Of a stretch of DNA of 64,000 nucleotides, positions 16,969-24,779 are shown one piece after another. This stretch comes from Roseibium polysiphoniae (lineage in GTDB: Bacteria > Pseudomonadota > Alphaproteobacteria > Rhizobiales > Stappiaceae): assembly GCF_014842925.1 (NCBI RefSeq), contig NZ_JACYXJ010000004.1:530251-594250 (forward strand). The letters run 5' to 3'. The notes under the pieces were generated by a model. The model had not been told where the DNA came from. It made no database searches and was given only the letters and a program-made list of their open reading frames with translations. Position 1 is the stretch's first letter; each line of letters opens with the position of its first letter. Made by a program: the position numbers and the translations under genes.

Positions 16969-17679
16969 TTAACTATTTGTAAATGCAGCCAAGATATCGG
17001 CGCCCTGCTTTTTGAGTAACTGTCTCAGTTTTTGGCGCCCGCGTTTCAGTAGGGACTCCACTGCCGACACTGTTGTGTCCATGATTTCAGCTATCTCGCC
17101 ATTGCTCATGTTCTCATTGTAGGAGAAGACGATCGCAATGCGCTGTTGATCGGGAAGCTTCATCATGGCGCTTTCCAGCAGCGCGGTTACTTCTTGTCTT
17201 TCCAGGTCCTGTGTCTGGTTGCAGCTGGTGTCTTCCAATTCAGGCAGTTCGTCGACTGTCTCGGTCCTTGGCTTGCGGAGGAGGTCAATACAGCGGTTGC
17301 TGACGACCCTGAAAAGCCATGTGGAGAATTTGGCCAGTCCGCTCTGCCACATCTGCCGACGTGTCCAGACTTGTAGAAACGCATCTTGAACGACGTCTTC
17401 TGCATCCTGTCCGTTTTGCAGGATGCGGTAGGCGACCGCGTAGCCTCTGTCGACGTGACGCTCGACCAAAGTCTGGAAGGCGTCTTCTCTGTCAGAGGCA
17501 ATGAGTGCCAGAAGCTCGTCGTCAGACAGGACCTTTAAATCCATCTCGGAGTGCGGCGTGATTGGATTTGAATGCATCCCTTGATCAGTCCCCATCCCGG
17601 TGCCTGAAGAGTCAATTCTTGATGTCGCAACGCCCATATTCATGTTCCAAAATCGGGTAGGCCACCTCACGGTAGCCAT
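16969..17679 (-). CDS. RNA polymerase sigma factor, ECF subfamily
   Basis: Transcription initiation factor of up to 236 residues. Region 2 is at about 65-135 (GQDAEDVVQDAFLQVW, FSTWLFRVVSNRCIDLLRK) and region 4 at about 165-225 (LPDQQRIAIVFSYNENMSNGEIAEIMDTTVSAVESLLKRGRQKLRQLL). Several ATG codons stand before the conserved part; MDLKVLSDDELL (residue 46) could be the true start, and no ribosome site settles it. It precedes fliC on the same strand. It may direct flagellar genes in place of or beside sigma-28, or answer a surface stress; both are inference. Confidence 0.85.
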   Translation of the reverse strand: MATVRWPTRFWNMNMGVATSRIDSSGTGMGTDQGMHSNPITPHSEMDLKVLSDDELLALIASDREDAFQTLVERHVDRGYAVAYRILQNGQDAEDVVQDAFLQVWTRRQMWQSGLAKFSTWLFRVVSNRCIDLLRKPRTETVDELPELEDTSCNQTQDLERQEVTALLESAMMKLPDQQRIAIVFSYNENMSNGEIAEIMDTTVSAVESLLKRGRQKLRQLLKKQGADILAAFTNS

Positions 17680-18204
17680 GGTTACGAATCTATAACGTAG
17701 TAATAGCGGGATTCGGGCGGAGAAAAGTTAAGTTATGTAGATTTTTGCTAGGTATATATTACTTATCTACTAGGAAATAACTTCCTTTTGGTAGGTAAAA
17801 TTTTCCTAGTTAGGATTTTGTTAAGTATAAAATACATGTATTTAAGATTTTTTGGCTTTTAAATTTATTAATTTTCGCGGTCTTGATGACTACGCACGCC
17901 GATGGGGCGCGAGGTCTCACATGGGTGCCGTATTTTTGCCGTCTTTGTTAAAAGGTGTCGAATCCTGTCAGTTCTGACGAGGTATTCGGCGCCGCCGATA
18001 TGCATTTTCGCATCAGCCACGTTAGACTGAAGGTGCTGTAGCCCATTAAATATTGAGTTTTTCATGTGCCTGTGCCGGCGCATGCCTTAAATTGTTCATA
18101 ACCGGCCTTGTCGTTGTGATAAGGCCGGCTGCGACCATGACGGAAAAGTGGTCGGGTAAAAATGCTGACTGTTCGCCGGTACTGCTCAAGCGATCTGAGG
18201 TCAG
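17680..18204. other. AT-rich intergenic region before the sigma gene
   Basis: 525 bases without a credible gene. The part 17700-17880 is very AT-rich and contains three CTAG motifs, two of them forming an inverted pair CTAGGAAA (17770) and TTTCCTAG (17812). The sigma-gene promoter should be here. The right part holds the stem-loop at 18102-18128. Confidence 0.7.
18102..18128 (-). terminator. Stem-loop downstream of sensor kinase operon
   Basis: CCGGCCTT pairs with AAGGCCGG across an 11-base loop, 77 bases after the kinase stop. No T-run, so it is a possible weak or factor-assisted end of the transcript. Confidence 0.45.
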
Positions 18205-20157
18205 TCAGGCTGCATGTGAGTCGGCGGCCTCATTTTGTTTTGACGATCCCGGCATGATTGGCAGCTTCACAATGAAGGTGCTCCCCTTACCGTTTTCTGA
18301 TCTCACGGAGAGCTTACCGCGATGTTTGATTTCCACGATTGACTTGCAAATTGCCAAGCCCTGTCCTGTTCCTTTGCCAGGCGGCTTGGTGGTGTAGAAC
18401 ATGTCAAAGATGCGGTGCAGAGCGCTCTCGGGAATGCCTGGGCCATTGTCGGTCACCGAAATCGTGCAGAATTTCATGTCCTTTTCGATGGAGACAACAA
18501 TCTCGCCCTTGCCGCCGGCATAGTCCTGCTTCTGGGAATGTTCTGCTATTGCGTCGGCAGCATTGACGATCAGGTTGATGACGACTTGCGATACATCTCC
18601 CGGGTAGCAGGGGATGATCGTTTCAGTTTCGGCCGGCTCAAAGACAAGATCCGCACCGTGTCGCCATTGCGATCGTGAAACAGTCACCGCATTCTCGACG
18701 AGATTATTGAGGTCGGTCTCTGTTGTTTCGGTGTCGTCAGGATGAGCGAATTCCTTGATGGAGCGAACAATCTTGCCGATGGAGTCAACGCCTTGTGCCG
18801 CTTCGGAGAGCGCTGCTGGAATTTCTTCCTTCAGGAAAGACCAGTCAATTTCTTCAAGCTGTTCAGATTGGGCAGACGCCGGAACATCATCCAGGTTTGA
18901 TACAAAGCCGTTGAGGTCGTCGAAAGCCTCTCGAAGGAACTTCAGATTGTCGCCGATGAACTGTGTCGGCGTGTTGATCTCATGGGCGACGCCGCTTGCA
19001 AGCGTACCCAGGGACTCCAGCTTGTGCGTTTCCATCAGCTCGAGCTCAAGGCGGCGATTTTTTTCATTCGCGTCGAACAGCTCGGTCACATCCGTGTCAA
19101 CCATGACAAATCCGCCAGCTGCAATCGGCCGCTGCGTATGAAGCAGGATGCGGTCACCCATCCATTTGCTTTGCCAGGTCTGGATCTGGTTCGCGCCAAG
19201 GCGCTTCAAGCGATCGTAAACTGCCTGAGTTTGTGCTTCGGATTTTGTTTCTGACCGCCATGTATAGGCCGACAACAATATGTCCTTGAACACAGCTCCC
19301 GGGGCGCAGTCTTCCTTGTTCAGTTTGTACAGATCACGGGCAGCTCGGTTCACGAAGCGCAGTTCGCCATTTTCTCCGACGATGAATATCGCTTGAGACA
19401 CGCTGTTGATGGCGTTGTGCAGAAGTGTTTCTGCAAATTTACGTCCTGCTTCGGCTTCGTTCTTCTCGATCTTGACGACCTTGGCATACTCCTCGAGCGC
19501 AGAGGACATCTGATTGAAGGAGCGAGCAGTGCTGGCGAGCTCGTCGTTTCCGACAACCGGCATGTGGAAGCCGAATTCACCCTTGGCGACACGAGCCGCG
19601 CCGTCTCTCAGGTGATGAAGTTGTCTCGTCAGGATCGTGCCGAGAATATAGCCGAAGATTGCGACCAACAGCACCTCCACGCCGGCGATGACCCACATCC
19701 TGCGAGATCCAGCTGCGATGACATCGTTAAGTAGAGAGGCGGACAACCCAATTTGGACCGTGCCAAATTGCGCACCGGCAACACCAATTGGCGCCGCGAC
19801 ATTGAAATTGCCATCACTTAGATCTTGATCGTTGGTGGTGGTGTTCACCGACGATAACTGCACGGGAATGGTACCCCCTTCCGCAAGCACCAAGTCGTTC
19901 GAGTTTCTGATTTGAACATACAACAAGCCCTCGTTCGATAGAGCCTGCTCAACGAGCGTATCCAGGGTCGCTAGGTCGAGTGCAACAACCGCATCACTTG
20001 TCATGGTGGCAAGCAGTTTGGCCGACGTTTCGGCGCGTGTTCGCAACTCGCGTTCGTTCGAGGACCTGAGATCATGCAGGCTGGTCATCACCAAGATCGC
20101 GAGAAGTATGATTTCGATCAGCGCGATGCCGAGGATGGTCTTCAATTTGAATGACAT
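18205..20157 (-). CDS. Membrane sensor histidine kinase paired with PhnD-like protein
   Basis: Inner-membrane kinase of 650 residues. TM1 is at 7-29, a periplasmic domain at about 30-152, TM2 at 153-176, HAMP at about 177-230, PAS at about 245-360, and the dimerisation domain carries His392 in ASGVAHEINTP. The ATPase domain has NLIVNAADAI, DNGPGIP and GKGTGQGLAI. It overlaps the PhnD-like gene by 16 bases, so binding protein and kinase are probably made together and work as a sensor pair. The phosphoacceptor region nearly repeats that of the H-NOX kinase (both have TLASGVAHEINTP and GDN), so both may act on the same response regulators. Confidence 0.9.
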   Translation of the reverse strand: MSFKLKTILGIALIEIILLAILVMTSLHDLRSSNERELRTRAETSAKLLATMTSDAVVALDLATLDTLVEQALSNEGLLYVQIRNSNDLVLAEGGTIPVQLSSVNTTTNDQDLSDGNFNVAAPIGVAGAQFGTVQIGLSASLLNDVIAAGSRRMWVIAGVEVLLVAIFGYILGTILTRQLHHLRDGAARVAKGEFGFHMPVVGNDELASTARSFNQMSSALEEYAKVVKIEKNEAEAGRKFAETLLHNAINSVSQAIFIVGENGELRFVNRAARDLYKLNKEDCAPGAVFKDILLSAYTWRSETKSEAQTQAVYDRLKRLGANQIQTWQSKWMGDRILLHTQRPIAAGGFVMVDTDVTELFDANEKNRRLELELMETHKLESLGTLASGVAHEINTPTQFIGDNLKFLREAFDDLNGFVSNLDDVPASAQSEQLEEIDWSFLKEEIPAALSEAAQGVDSIGKIVRSIKEFAHPDDTETTETDLNNLVENAVTVSRSQWRHGADLVFEPAETETIIPCYPGDVSQVVINLIVNAADAIAEHSQKQDYAGGKGEIVVSIEKDMKFCTISVTDNGPGIPESALHRIFDMFYTTKPPGKGTGQGLAICKSIVEIKHRGKLSVRSENGKGSTFIVKLPIMPGSSKQNEAADSHAA

Positions 20158-21038
20158 GTCTCTTCTCCCGCGGATGCAATTTCGGTCTGGTTCGCGGTGA
20201 GCTGCAATGCTCTGACATCGTCCCAGGTCTCATTGGAGGCCGAGACAAAGCCGGTCATCCCCAGAGGCTTGAGCAAGGATGCATCCTCTAGCTGCATCAT
20301 CGCCGCGATGACCTTGCCTCTGACCTCCTGCGGCAGAGAAGGCGAAGTGGTGAACGCATGCGGAGTGTAAGCGTCCGTCTGGTAGATGATCTTCAGCTGA
20401 GACTTCAAGTCGTCGGGGAGATTGTTGAAAGTCCGCATGACGCCACCACCGGCCGGGAAGAGGCCCAACGCCACCGCGCGGTATACGGAGTCATGCGACT
20501 TCACGTAAACCGGTTCGAACTCGATGTTCTGCGCAGTCAGTTCTGCGCGTGGGATCACACTGGCGCCAAACGCAGCGGGTGAGGGAAAGGCGATGGCTTG
20601 TTGGTTGAGCTGTCCGAGATCGCCCGGCTGCGAGTCCGCTCGCGCGACAAGTATTCCTTTCAGCTTTTTGTCAGCCTGATGGGCAAAGGCCTCATAGCCG
20701 GCGGTCTCATGTACGACCGTATAATGGTACGGATTCATATACGCGAAATCGTACGCCTTGGTCGCGAGACATGTTTCGAAGGTTGGAATGTCCTTGGCGG
20801 TCGTGAACCTTAACTTGTATCCGGTTTCTTTCTCGATCTCGGCCAGGATCGGTACCCAGACTTGGGCAAGCCTGCTTGCCGATTGCTGGGGCACAATTCC
20901 AAACGAGTAGATTTTTTCAGCCATTGCCGATTGGCACAATGCACATAGAAAGAGGGCGCTGCTCAGGAGTAAGAGTTTTCCTTGAGCCTGCTGCCGGTTA
21001 ACTGCGATGGCGACATTGTTGGCATATTGTCTGGTCAT
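20142..21038 (-). CDS. PhnD-like periplasmic binding protein, probable sensor subunit
   Basis: Binding protein of 298 residues of the phosphate/phosphite/phosphonate type. The signal peptide ends near ALCQSAMA, before EKIYSFGIVPQQSASRLAQVW. The ligand domain follows, with AYDFAYMNPYHYTVVHE and AFPSPAAFGAS. The ATG at 21038 has GGAAGGAA before it. No permease or ATPase gene is nearby; the next gene is a membrane kinase with which it overlaps, so the protein probably presents a ligand to the kinase rather than importing it. The ligand is not known; phosphonate is only a family association. A copy of the shared palindrome lies 52 bases upstream. Confidence 0.85.
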   Translation of the reverse strand: MTRQYANNVAIAVNRQQAQGKLLLLSSALFLCALCQSAMAEKIYSFGIVPQQSASRLAQVWVPILAEIEKETGYKLRFTTAKDIPTFETCLATKAYDFAYMNPYHYTVVHETAGYEAFAHQADKKLKGILVARADSQPGDLGQLNQQAIAFPSPAAFGASVIPRAELTAQNIEFEPVYVKSHDSVYRAVALGLFPAGGGVMRTFNNLPDDLKSQLKIIYQTDAYTPHAFTTSPSLPQEVRGKVIAAMMQLEDASLLKPLGMTGFVSASNETWDDVRALQLTANQTEIASAGEETCHSN

Positions 21039-21089
21039 GAGCTGTTCCTTCCGTTTCGTGCACAATGCGGAGTTTCAGCGTCGGGAACG

Positions 21090-21105
21090 ATCCCCATTTA
21101 GGGAT
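21090..21105 (-). promoter_or_regulatory. Shared palindrome, copy 1 (PhnD-like/kinase operon)
   Basis: ATCCCTAAATGGGGAT on the coding strand, one base different from the perfect palindrome found at 23422 and 26743. Its centre is 60 bases upstream of the ATG. A weak -10-like CATTGT stands about 22 bases downstream. Confidence 0.8.
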
Positions 21106-21135
21106 CAATTCGCCACATCGTCCCTCGTATGGTTT

Positions 21136-22344
21136 TTAAGATACGGCAGCGCCTGGGACGCCCTGTGGAGGCGCCACTTTGTAGTCCCGCCAGATGTCGA
21201 TGCGCATGTCCGGCTCTCTCAGAAACTTGACGGAGCCGAGCCTCTTGATGGTGACCGAGCTTAGGGGGCTACCGGCCGCCAAAAGAAGGCGGCCATCCGC
21301 GTCGCGAATGTCTTCTGCGAGGGTGTCTCCAGACAGCAGTTGCAGGATCGAAACCGACTTCCGCTCAGCTTCGACGCCGCCCGCAAAGACCTGATCTCCG
21401 CCAAGCGATTGACGCATGGCGTCGAGAATACGAGGGTCGTACCTGGGCGCGTTGCGTTCCAACTCCGCCATGCAGCTTTCGAACGACTGAGAATTCCCGG
21501 TTGTGATCTCAGCTAGGTCAATCAGGGCACAAAGAACGCGTGCGGATTCCGGCAGGTTTTCGCCTTGCACATCATCAAGAGGGAACCCGCTACCATCATA
21601 ACCCTTCCGGCAATAATAGATGGCGTCGGCGATGCCTTCCATACGGGGAATGTTCATCACCAGATCGCGCGCCTGGGCGGCCGCTTCGTTGATGCTTCTC
21701 AGTTCATCTGGATTGAGTTCGCTGCCACTGAAATAGCGCTCGGCAAGCTCGTCCGGCAGGGTCAGGTAGCCAAGGGTGCAAAGCATCGCGGAAATGCCTT
21801 GTTCAAGCGTCGGCTTGGACTCAAGAGCCTTGTGAACCTTGCGGACCCAGCGCTGTATCAGAGATGATCTGAGATGCGCGCGTGGCTTGGACACTGCGAT
21901 GATGTCGACAAGCATCTTGATGCTGCCAGACAATGTCTGTTCAAGAAGCTCACGCTCCGCGACGATTGTTCGGTGGTGGGCTATTCCCTCTTCAATCGTC
22001 TTCAAAAGACTTTCTGAATCACAGGGCTTTGTGATGAAGCGAAAAATGCGTCCATCGTTCACCGCGTTCATCGCAGTCTTCTGATCATTGTTGCCCGTCA
22101 GCATGATCCGGGTGATAGACGGGGCTTTTCGCGATATCACGCCAAGCAGCTTGATACCGTCCATACCCGGCATGTTCTGATCGCTGACGACGACTGCGAA
22201 CGGTTCAGAGGTCTGGAGCTTCTCCAGCGCCTCCTTGGGGCCGTTTGCCGTTGTGACGTCCACTGACTTTCGCAAGACACGATATGCCGCCTGAAGGACG
22301 TGCATTTCGTCATCAACCAAAAGGACCCGTCGGTTCTCACTCAT
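21136..22344 (-). CDS. Response regulator with degenerate HD-GYP domain
   Basis: Cytoplasmic protein of 402 residues. The receiver domain is at 5-125, with acidic D11-D12, phosphoacceptor D55 and K106. An HD-GYP-like domain follows at about 140-330. Where active enzymes have the HD pair (LLHDIGK) this protein reads MLCTLGY (187-193), and the later HH pair is YY before CRKGYDGSGFP (247-255). The metal ligands are therefore gone and c-di-GMP hydrolysis is not expected. The C-terminal 60 residues are an extra domain. It overlaps the REC-HDOD gene by four bases. In Shewanella, HnoD, a degenerate HD-GYP regulator of the H-NOX pathway, allosterically inhibits a phosphodiesterase; this protein could play a similar part, which is inference. 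Confidence 0.85.
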   Translation of the reverse strand: MSENRRVLLVDDEMHVLQAAYRVLRKSVDVTTANGPKEALEKLQTSEPFAVVVSDQNMPGMDGIKLLGVISRKAPSITRIMLTGNNDQKTAMNAVNDGRIFRFITKPCDSESLLKTIEEGIAHHRTIVAERELLEQTLSGSIKMLVDIIAVSKPRAHLRSSLIQRWVRKVHKALESKPTLEQGISAMLCTLGYLTLPDELAERYFSGSELNPDELRSINEAAAQARDLVMNIPRMEGIADAIYYCRKGYDGSGFPLDDVQGENLPESARVLCALIDLAEITTGNSQSFESCMAELERNAPRYDPRILDAMRQSLGGDQVFAGGVEAERKSVSILQLLSGDTLAEDIRDADGRLLLAAGSPLSSVTIKRLGSVKFLREPDMRIDIWRDYKVAPPQGVPGAAVS

Positions 22345-23360
22345 GCCGCCGCCTCCTCATTTGACAGCTGATTGTTTTGTTCAATCACTGCGTTCGCAAT
22401 CAACTTCGGCCAGTGCTCAAACGGCGTTGAAGCATTGGATTTTGCGAGTGACAAAAGTGATTTCGGCAAGATTTCCGGGAGGCCGAACAAGACGGTCAGA
22501 AAGGCGGCTCGCTTCGCGACCTGGCTGAGGGTTCCGGTCGTGTCGACCGCCCCGCACCGAAGTCCCAGGCCCAGCACATAGGCGGCAGATAGGACATTCT
22601 GGCTGTCAGTTTGCGCGGTGCATTCATTTCTTGACGCGCGCGCGAGCCAGTAGGCTTCTTGTTGGACATTGTCGTCTTCAACTTGGACCCGGCTGTCCTG
22701 TCCAAGCCGTCCTGCCTTGAGCAGTTCTCGAAGTCGATCAGCGCCGATGGTAGAAATGGCTTTCCTGATGTCACACGTCTGCGAGGCTTGTTTGAAGTAG
22801 GCTGAATTGCAGATCTGCAGGGAACGCAGGGACAAGCTTGGATCTTGCTGTACGATATTCGTTATTTCATCAATGCTGACATCCTCGGCGTCCAATACCC
22901 CTTGAAGGGCATTGAAGATGCTTGCCGGGGTGCCGAGCTTGTCCAGCATGGACATTTCAAAGACGCCGTTTTCGATCTGATCGTGCAACTGTGCATCTAC
23001 GACATCTCGAATGACCGATATTGTCGCTTCTGGCGAGGATGGCTTTGCGAGAAAACGATGGCTCCGGCCGACAATGCGATAGATCTCTTCGAGCTTTGCC
23101 TCTCCGGAAAGAACGATCCGAATGATTTCAGGGTGATTTTCTGAAATCCACTCGAGCAATTGAGAACCGTCGACTTCCGGCATTCTCATGTCGGTGACGA
23201 TGATGTCGACGTTTTCCCGAGTGATCACCTTCACGGCGTCGACACCGCCATAGGCAAAGTGGATGTGCCATTCATCTTTGTAGTGCCGCACATGCCGGCG
23301 GACCGCCCGCAAGATGTTGGGTTCATCGTCTACAAAGAGTACACTCACTTTCCGGGACAT
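22341..23360 (-). CDS. Response regulator with HDOD output domain
   Basis: Protein of 339 residues. The receiver domain begins with KVSVLFVDDEPNILRAVRRHVRH; the phosphoacceptor is the Asp in IIVTDMRMPEVDG. An HDOD domain follows at about 135-330 (IVQQDPSLSLRSLQICNSAYF, IRKAISTIGADRLRELL), a non-catalytic signalling module related to HD domains. The ATG at 23360 is preferred over 23393: the upstream one falls about where transcription should begin if the shared palindrome at 23422 sits at the -35 position, and the chosen start gives the same 60-70 base spacing as at the other two sites. Overlaps the next gene by ATGA. Confidence 0.85.
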   Translation of the reverse strand: MSRKVSVLFVDDEPNILRAVRRHVRHYKDEWHIHFAYGGVDAVKVITRENVDIIVTDMRMPEVDGSQLLEWISENHPEIIRIVLSGEAKLEEIYRIVGRSHRFLAKPSSPEATISVIRDVVDAQLHDQIENGVFEMSMLDKLGTPASIFNALQGVLDAEDVSIDEITNIVQQDPSLSLRSLQICNSAYFKQASQTCDIRKAISTIGADRLRELLKAGRLGQDSRVQVEDDNVQQEAYWLARASRNECTAQTDSQNVLSAAYVLGLGLRCGAVDTTGTLSQVAKRAAFLTVLFGLPEILPKSLLSLAKSNASTPFEHWPKLIANAVIEQNNQLSNEEAAA

Positions 23361-23421
23361 CGCTTTGCTCTCGCTTAGATGACTGATTGCCATAAACTAT
23401 CATCCGGTATGCAGGCGCCGT

Positions 23422-23437
23422 ATCCCCATTTGGGGAT
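23422..23437 (-). promoter_or_regulatory. Shared palindrome, copy 2 (REC-HDOD operon)
   Basis: ATCCCCAAATGGGGAT, identical to copy 3. Exactly 20 bases downstream is the -10-like GATAGT. Centre 70 bases before the chosen start. Confidence 0.85.
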
Positions 23438-23500
23438 TAGATTCAGGACACTCCGGCGGCTGGAGTTGATGCCCGTTGCCTGCCTATCCAGCGGTGCTGG

Positions 23501-24487
23501 TCAGACTGCTCTGGACTGGCTGCGAACGAAGGTTGCCGGTGTCGTCAAAATGAGCTGCACCAGGTCGACTTGGCGCCGAACGCCCATCTTTTGAAAGATG
23601 CGCTTGAGGTAGGTTCGCGCTGTCTCGAGGGTGACCTTGCAGTTGAGGGCTGCGTCCTCAACCGTCCCGCCGCTTGCGATGGTTTGAGCGAGCGTCGCCT
23701 CGACACGCGTCAATCCGAAAAGCTCGACAAGACTGTCCAGAGAAGGCGGAGAAAAACGCCCCGGAACCGTGAACATGACGACTGCACGTTGTTGGCCGAC
23801 TGGCATTATCACGGCGGTGAGGGGCTCTAGATCTTCCGGGTCGGAGAGCGTTACAAATTTTGGGGGAGTGTTGACATCTTCTGCGGCCTTTTTGACCGCC
23901 AGCTTGAATTCGCCAGCATGTGCTGTCGTGACTGAGATGCCACCTTGACGATCGATCACGATGCCCTTGTGCGTTCTAAGCACGTCTTCTGCGCTGTCGT
24001 TGCAGTATGCGACCTTGCCGGTCTGATCTACAACAGCCACAGCAGGCGACATCGCCGACAATGCTGCAGTCGCCATGCGTCCCGGACGTTCCGTAACTGC
24101 CTTGATTGTCGCAAGGGCGGCTTCGATTGCATCGATCAGGCTTCCGGACGCGCACGGCTTTGTCAGAAAGCGGAACACTCCCGTCTTGTTGATCGCGTCG
24201 ATTGCAGATGCGAGGTCGGCGTTCCCGGTCAGCAAAATGTATTCTGAATGACCTGGTGCCTGCTGACGGATCTGTTCAATCAACTCAATTCCGCTCATGC
24301 CCGGCATACGCAAGTCGCTGACGACAACGTCAGGTGGGTGCGAATTGACCAAGGCCAATGCCTGATGGGGATTGCTTTCGAAGGTCATGTCCCACGTTTG
24401 CTGCAGCGGCCTCATGGCGCGTTGCAACGAGCTCAACATGTTCGGCTCGTCATCGACGAAAAGGATATGGCTTCTGGTGCGTAACAT
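23501..24487 (-). CDS. Response regulator, REC-PAS-LuxR type
   Basis: DNA-binding regulator of 328 residues. The receiver is at 7-125 (D12, D13, phosphoacceptor D58 in VVVSDLRMPG, Lys in FLTKP). A PAS-like middle domain is at about 145-250 (AVAVVDQTGKVAYCNDSAEDVL). The C-terminal LuxR-type helix-turn-helix is at about 262-325 (LTRVEATLAQTIASGGTVEDAAL, then TARTYLKRIFQKMGV). It is the only DNA-binding protein in the signalling island, so it is the natural candidate to bind the palindrome shared by the three other operons. No clear ribosome site precedes the ATG. A different palindrome (24562) lies in its own upstream region. Confidence 0.88.
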   Translation of the reverse strand: MLRTRSHILFVDDEPNMLSSLQRAMRPLQQTWDMTFESNPHQALALVNSHPPDVVVSDLRMPGMSGIELIEQIRQQAPGHSEYILLTGNADLASAIDAINKTGVFRFLTKPCASGSLIDAIEAALATIKAVTERPGRMATAALSAMSPAVAVVDQTGKVAYCNDSAEDVLRTHKGIVIDRQGGISVTTAHAGEFKLAVKKAAEDVNTPPKFVTLSDPEDLEPLTAVIMPVGQQRAVVMFTVPGRFSPPSLDSLVELFGLTRVEATLAQTIASGGTVEDAALNCKVTLETARTYLKRIFQKMGVRRQVDLVQLILTTPATFVRSQSRAV

Positions 24488-24779
24488 AAAGGAAGGTTAC
24501 GTCACTAAAGTAAAATAACAGTGTATCGAAAAATACATAAATATACATCGTCATATAGTTATAATTAACTATGTTAATTACCCTGTATCATTGCCTTTTA
24601 TTTGTTATTTTCTGTTTAAGGCCCGTTCAGGCTCAATTTTATTGCCGGGAAAAAATATTTCCTTTTGCTGTACGCTGTAAGTATCCGATCTTGTTGTGGT
24701 GCTGGTAATGGGAGGCAATGGCAGTAAACACAAAGGGGGGCTGCATGCTCTGCCAGGGTCCCCCGCCATTTCCTCTCGA
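24488..24779. other. AT-rich intergenic region upstream of the LuxR-type regulator
   Basis: 292 bases without a gene. It contains the palindrome at 24562-24580 and should hold the promoter of the REC-PAS-LuxR gene. The shared ATCCCC palindrome is absent here. Confidence 0.7.
24562..24580. promoter_or_regulatory. AT-rich palindrome upstream of the LuxR-type regulator
   Basis: TAATTAACTATGTTAATTA: perfect 8-base arms around TAT, 75 bases before the regulator start. Possible operator for another factor. Confidence 0.5.
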
